In this document: positions 63,097-64,000 of the stretch, in pieces | Numbering within the stretch: position 1 is the first letter of the stretch | Layout of the letters: each line of letters starts with the position of its first letter | Source of the DNA: Maledivibacter sp. | GTDB lineage: Bacteria > Bacillota > Clostridia > Peptostreptococcales > Caminicellaceae | Assembly (NCBI GenBank): GCA_025210375.1 | Contig: JAOASB010000050.1 | Location: 1 to 64,000 of the forward strand | Direction: 5' to 3' | Length of the DNA: 64,000 nucleotides | Program-made: the position numbers and the translations under genes | The notes under the pieces: generated by a model | The model's input: the letters and a program-made list of their open reading frames with translations, nothing else | Database searches by the model: none | What the model was told of the DNA's origin: nothing

Positions 63097-63618
63097 ATGA
63101 AAAAAATAATGATAGTTGGTTCCGGAGGGGCAGGGAAGTCCACTTTTGCACGTAAGTTAAATGAGATAATAGGTATTAGATTATTTCATTTAGATAGATT
63201 GTTTTGGAAACCAGGCTGGGAATGTATATCAAGAGAAGAATTAGAAGAAAAGATAAGAAGTATTATTACTTTAGATTCATGGATAATTGATGGAAATTAT
63301 AGTAGCACAATGGAAATGAGGTTGAAGGAAGCAGATACAATCATTTTTCTGGATTTTCATTTATGGTTATGTTTATGGGGTGTTATTAAAAGAAGAATTA
63401 TGTATGAAGGAAAAACAAGACCAGATATAACAGAAGGATGTAAAGAAAAGCTAGATTGGGAATTTATTAAGTGGATTTTAATTTTTCCTTTAAAAAAACG
63501 AAGGGCAATTAATGAAAAGATAAAGCAATATTGTGATGGGAAAAATGTTTTTATATTTAAAAATAGAAAACAAGTGAAAGAGTTTATTAGTATGTTAAGT
63601 AAGAATAATAATGTTTGA
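63097..63618 (+). CDS. Small P-loop kinase-like protein (DNA topology modulation/FlaR-like)
   Basis: A 173-residue P-loop NTPase. Walker A GSGGAGKST (Lys14) follows MKKIMIV, and the downstream HLDRLFWKPGW is the conserved block of the adenylate-kinase-like family usually annotated as topology modulation protein. WIIDGNYSSTMEMRLKEADTIIFLD contains the second nucleotide-site strand. True role of the family is unclear. ATG 63097 has GAGGTGC upstream; an ATG at 63073 lies within repeat R2 and has no site. Confidence 0.87.
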   Translation: MKKIMIVGSGGAGKSTFARKLNEIIGIRLFHLDRLFWKPGWECISREELEEKIRSIITLDSWIIDGNYSSTMEMRLKEADTIIFLDFHLWLCLWGVIKRRIMYEGKTRPDITEGCKEKLDWEFIKWILIFPLKKRRAINEKIKQYCDGKNVFIFKNRKQVKEFISMLSKNNNV

Positions 63619-63942
63619 TTATTATATTATGGAAAAGTTTAAGGTGAGGTAAAAATCACCTAACAAAGCATTTGAGTAAGAGTACACGGAGGCATGTATT
63701 TGGGTTATTTCAAGGACGCAACATCTCTTCATCGGGAGTAAAGCCTAACCATGATGAAGGGCTTTGATGGTTTGAGTCAGAGATGTTGCAAATGCAAGCT
63801 GTTGCGTGAAATACACGGGGATAAAAAGTATGTTGAAATGTCAGTTAAAGAATTATACTTATGTTAAATTGACTGATTACTTTAAACAAAAGAGTAACAA
63901 GATATTATTGGCGAGTACTTTTATTATAGGAGATGATAACCA
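63619..63942. other. Intergenic region with folded repeat R3
   Basis: Between the P-loop gene and the truncated last gene. Most of it is repeat R3 (63640-63822); the last 120 bp are A/T-rich leader with a TAGGAGATG ribosome site before 63943. Confidence 0.5.
63640..63822 (+). repeat. Folded repeat R3 after the P-loop gene
   Basis: Begins AGGTGA...TCACCTAACAAAGC, resembling the TAACAA starts of R1 and R2. A perfect 10-bp stem joins GCAACATCTC (63718-63727) to GAGATGTTGC (63780-63789). Inside, three complementary pairs are interleaved: TTCATC/GATGAA, AAAGCC/GGCTTT and AACCAT/ATGGTT. A longer-range alternative pairs ACGCAAC with GTTGCGT near 63810. Confidence 0.45.
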
Positions 63943-64000
63943 ATGACCACAATAGTAAGTGCATCATCAAAGGACATAAAATTATTAGCTGATTTAGAGA
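63943..64000 (+). CDS. Unidentified gene, 5' fragment
   Basis: ATG 63943 after TAGGAGATG opens a reading frame (MTTIVSASSKDIKLLADLE) that runs off the window. Too short to classify; its position fits another member of the accessory-gene series. Confidence 0.6.
   Translation, partial: MTTIVSASSKDIKLLADLE

Overview
The window looks like a low-GC (roughly one-third G+C by eye) anaerobic, monoderm Firmicute of the class Clostridia, perhaps a Tissierellales or Alkaliphilus-like lineage. The evidence is strong AGGAGG-type ribosome sites, frequent TTG starts, a tig-clpP-clpX-lon-ysxC block, an LL-diaminopimelate aminotransferase, an SLH-anchored giant surface protein, ECF folate uptake, rubredoxin, Etf and a single-chain pyruvate carboxylase. 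The taxonomic placement is inference.

Layout: 0-5 kb holds the tail of etfA, a radical SAM protein, an HxlR regulator and a UvrD/PcrA-type helicase. 5-12 kb holds pyc, a small unknown gene plus a PilZ-like gene, and a secreted leucine-rich-repeat metallopeptidase. 12-23.3 kb holds a coiled-coil protein, folT with a structured leader, a LysR regulator, and an 8.9-kb gene for a Calx-beta/SLH surface protein. 23.4-27 kb holds a 32-residue membrane peptide, a structured RNA locus, a Cys-rich small protein, a patatin, an HD (p)ppGpp-hydrolase-like protein and recX. 27.4-33.8 kb is the protein quality-control block (tig, clpP, clpX, lon, ysxC). 34-46 kb is a galactoside utilisation locus: YesL-like protein, YesM/YesN-like two-component system, binding lipoprotein, two permeases, GH36 alpha-galactosidase and GH42 beta-galactosidase. 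No transport ATPase is present, so a shared one must be used. 46.3-54.6 kb holds an M15 peptidase, a complete peptide ABC transporter and a serine beta-lactamase-fold hydrolase, followed by dapL (minus strand), a split chromate transporter pair and small proteins. From about 58.7 kb the window becomes a patchwork of short accessory genes (two methyltransferases, RDD protein, GyrI-like protein, small P-loop kinase-like protein) separated by G+C-richer folded repeats that look cassette-like.

The most interesting content is non-coding. (1) Two inverted copies, 411 and 410 bp, of a multi-hairpin element at 23.6-24.0 kb (minus) and 45.9-46.3 kb (plus) show compensatory base-pair changes, recurrent GTCG...GAAGAT hairpins and a terminator after each, which indicates a large structured RNA family. 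(2) Two 152-bp elements, each inserted against a transcription-terminator hairpin, are each flanked by a duplicate of that hairpin. (3) A four-copy MITE-like family has terminal inverted repeats and 4-6 bp target duplications. (4) Three attC-like or otherwise folded repeats sit 25-40 bp after accessory genes in the last 3 kb. No tRNA, rRNA, CRISPR array or intact transposase gene was seen.
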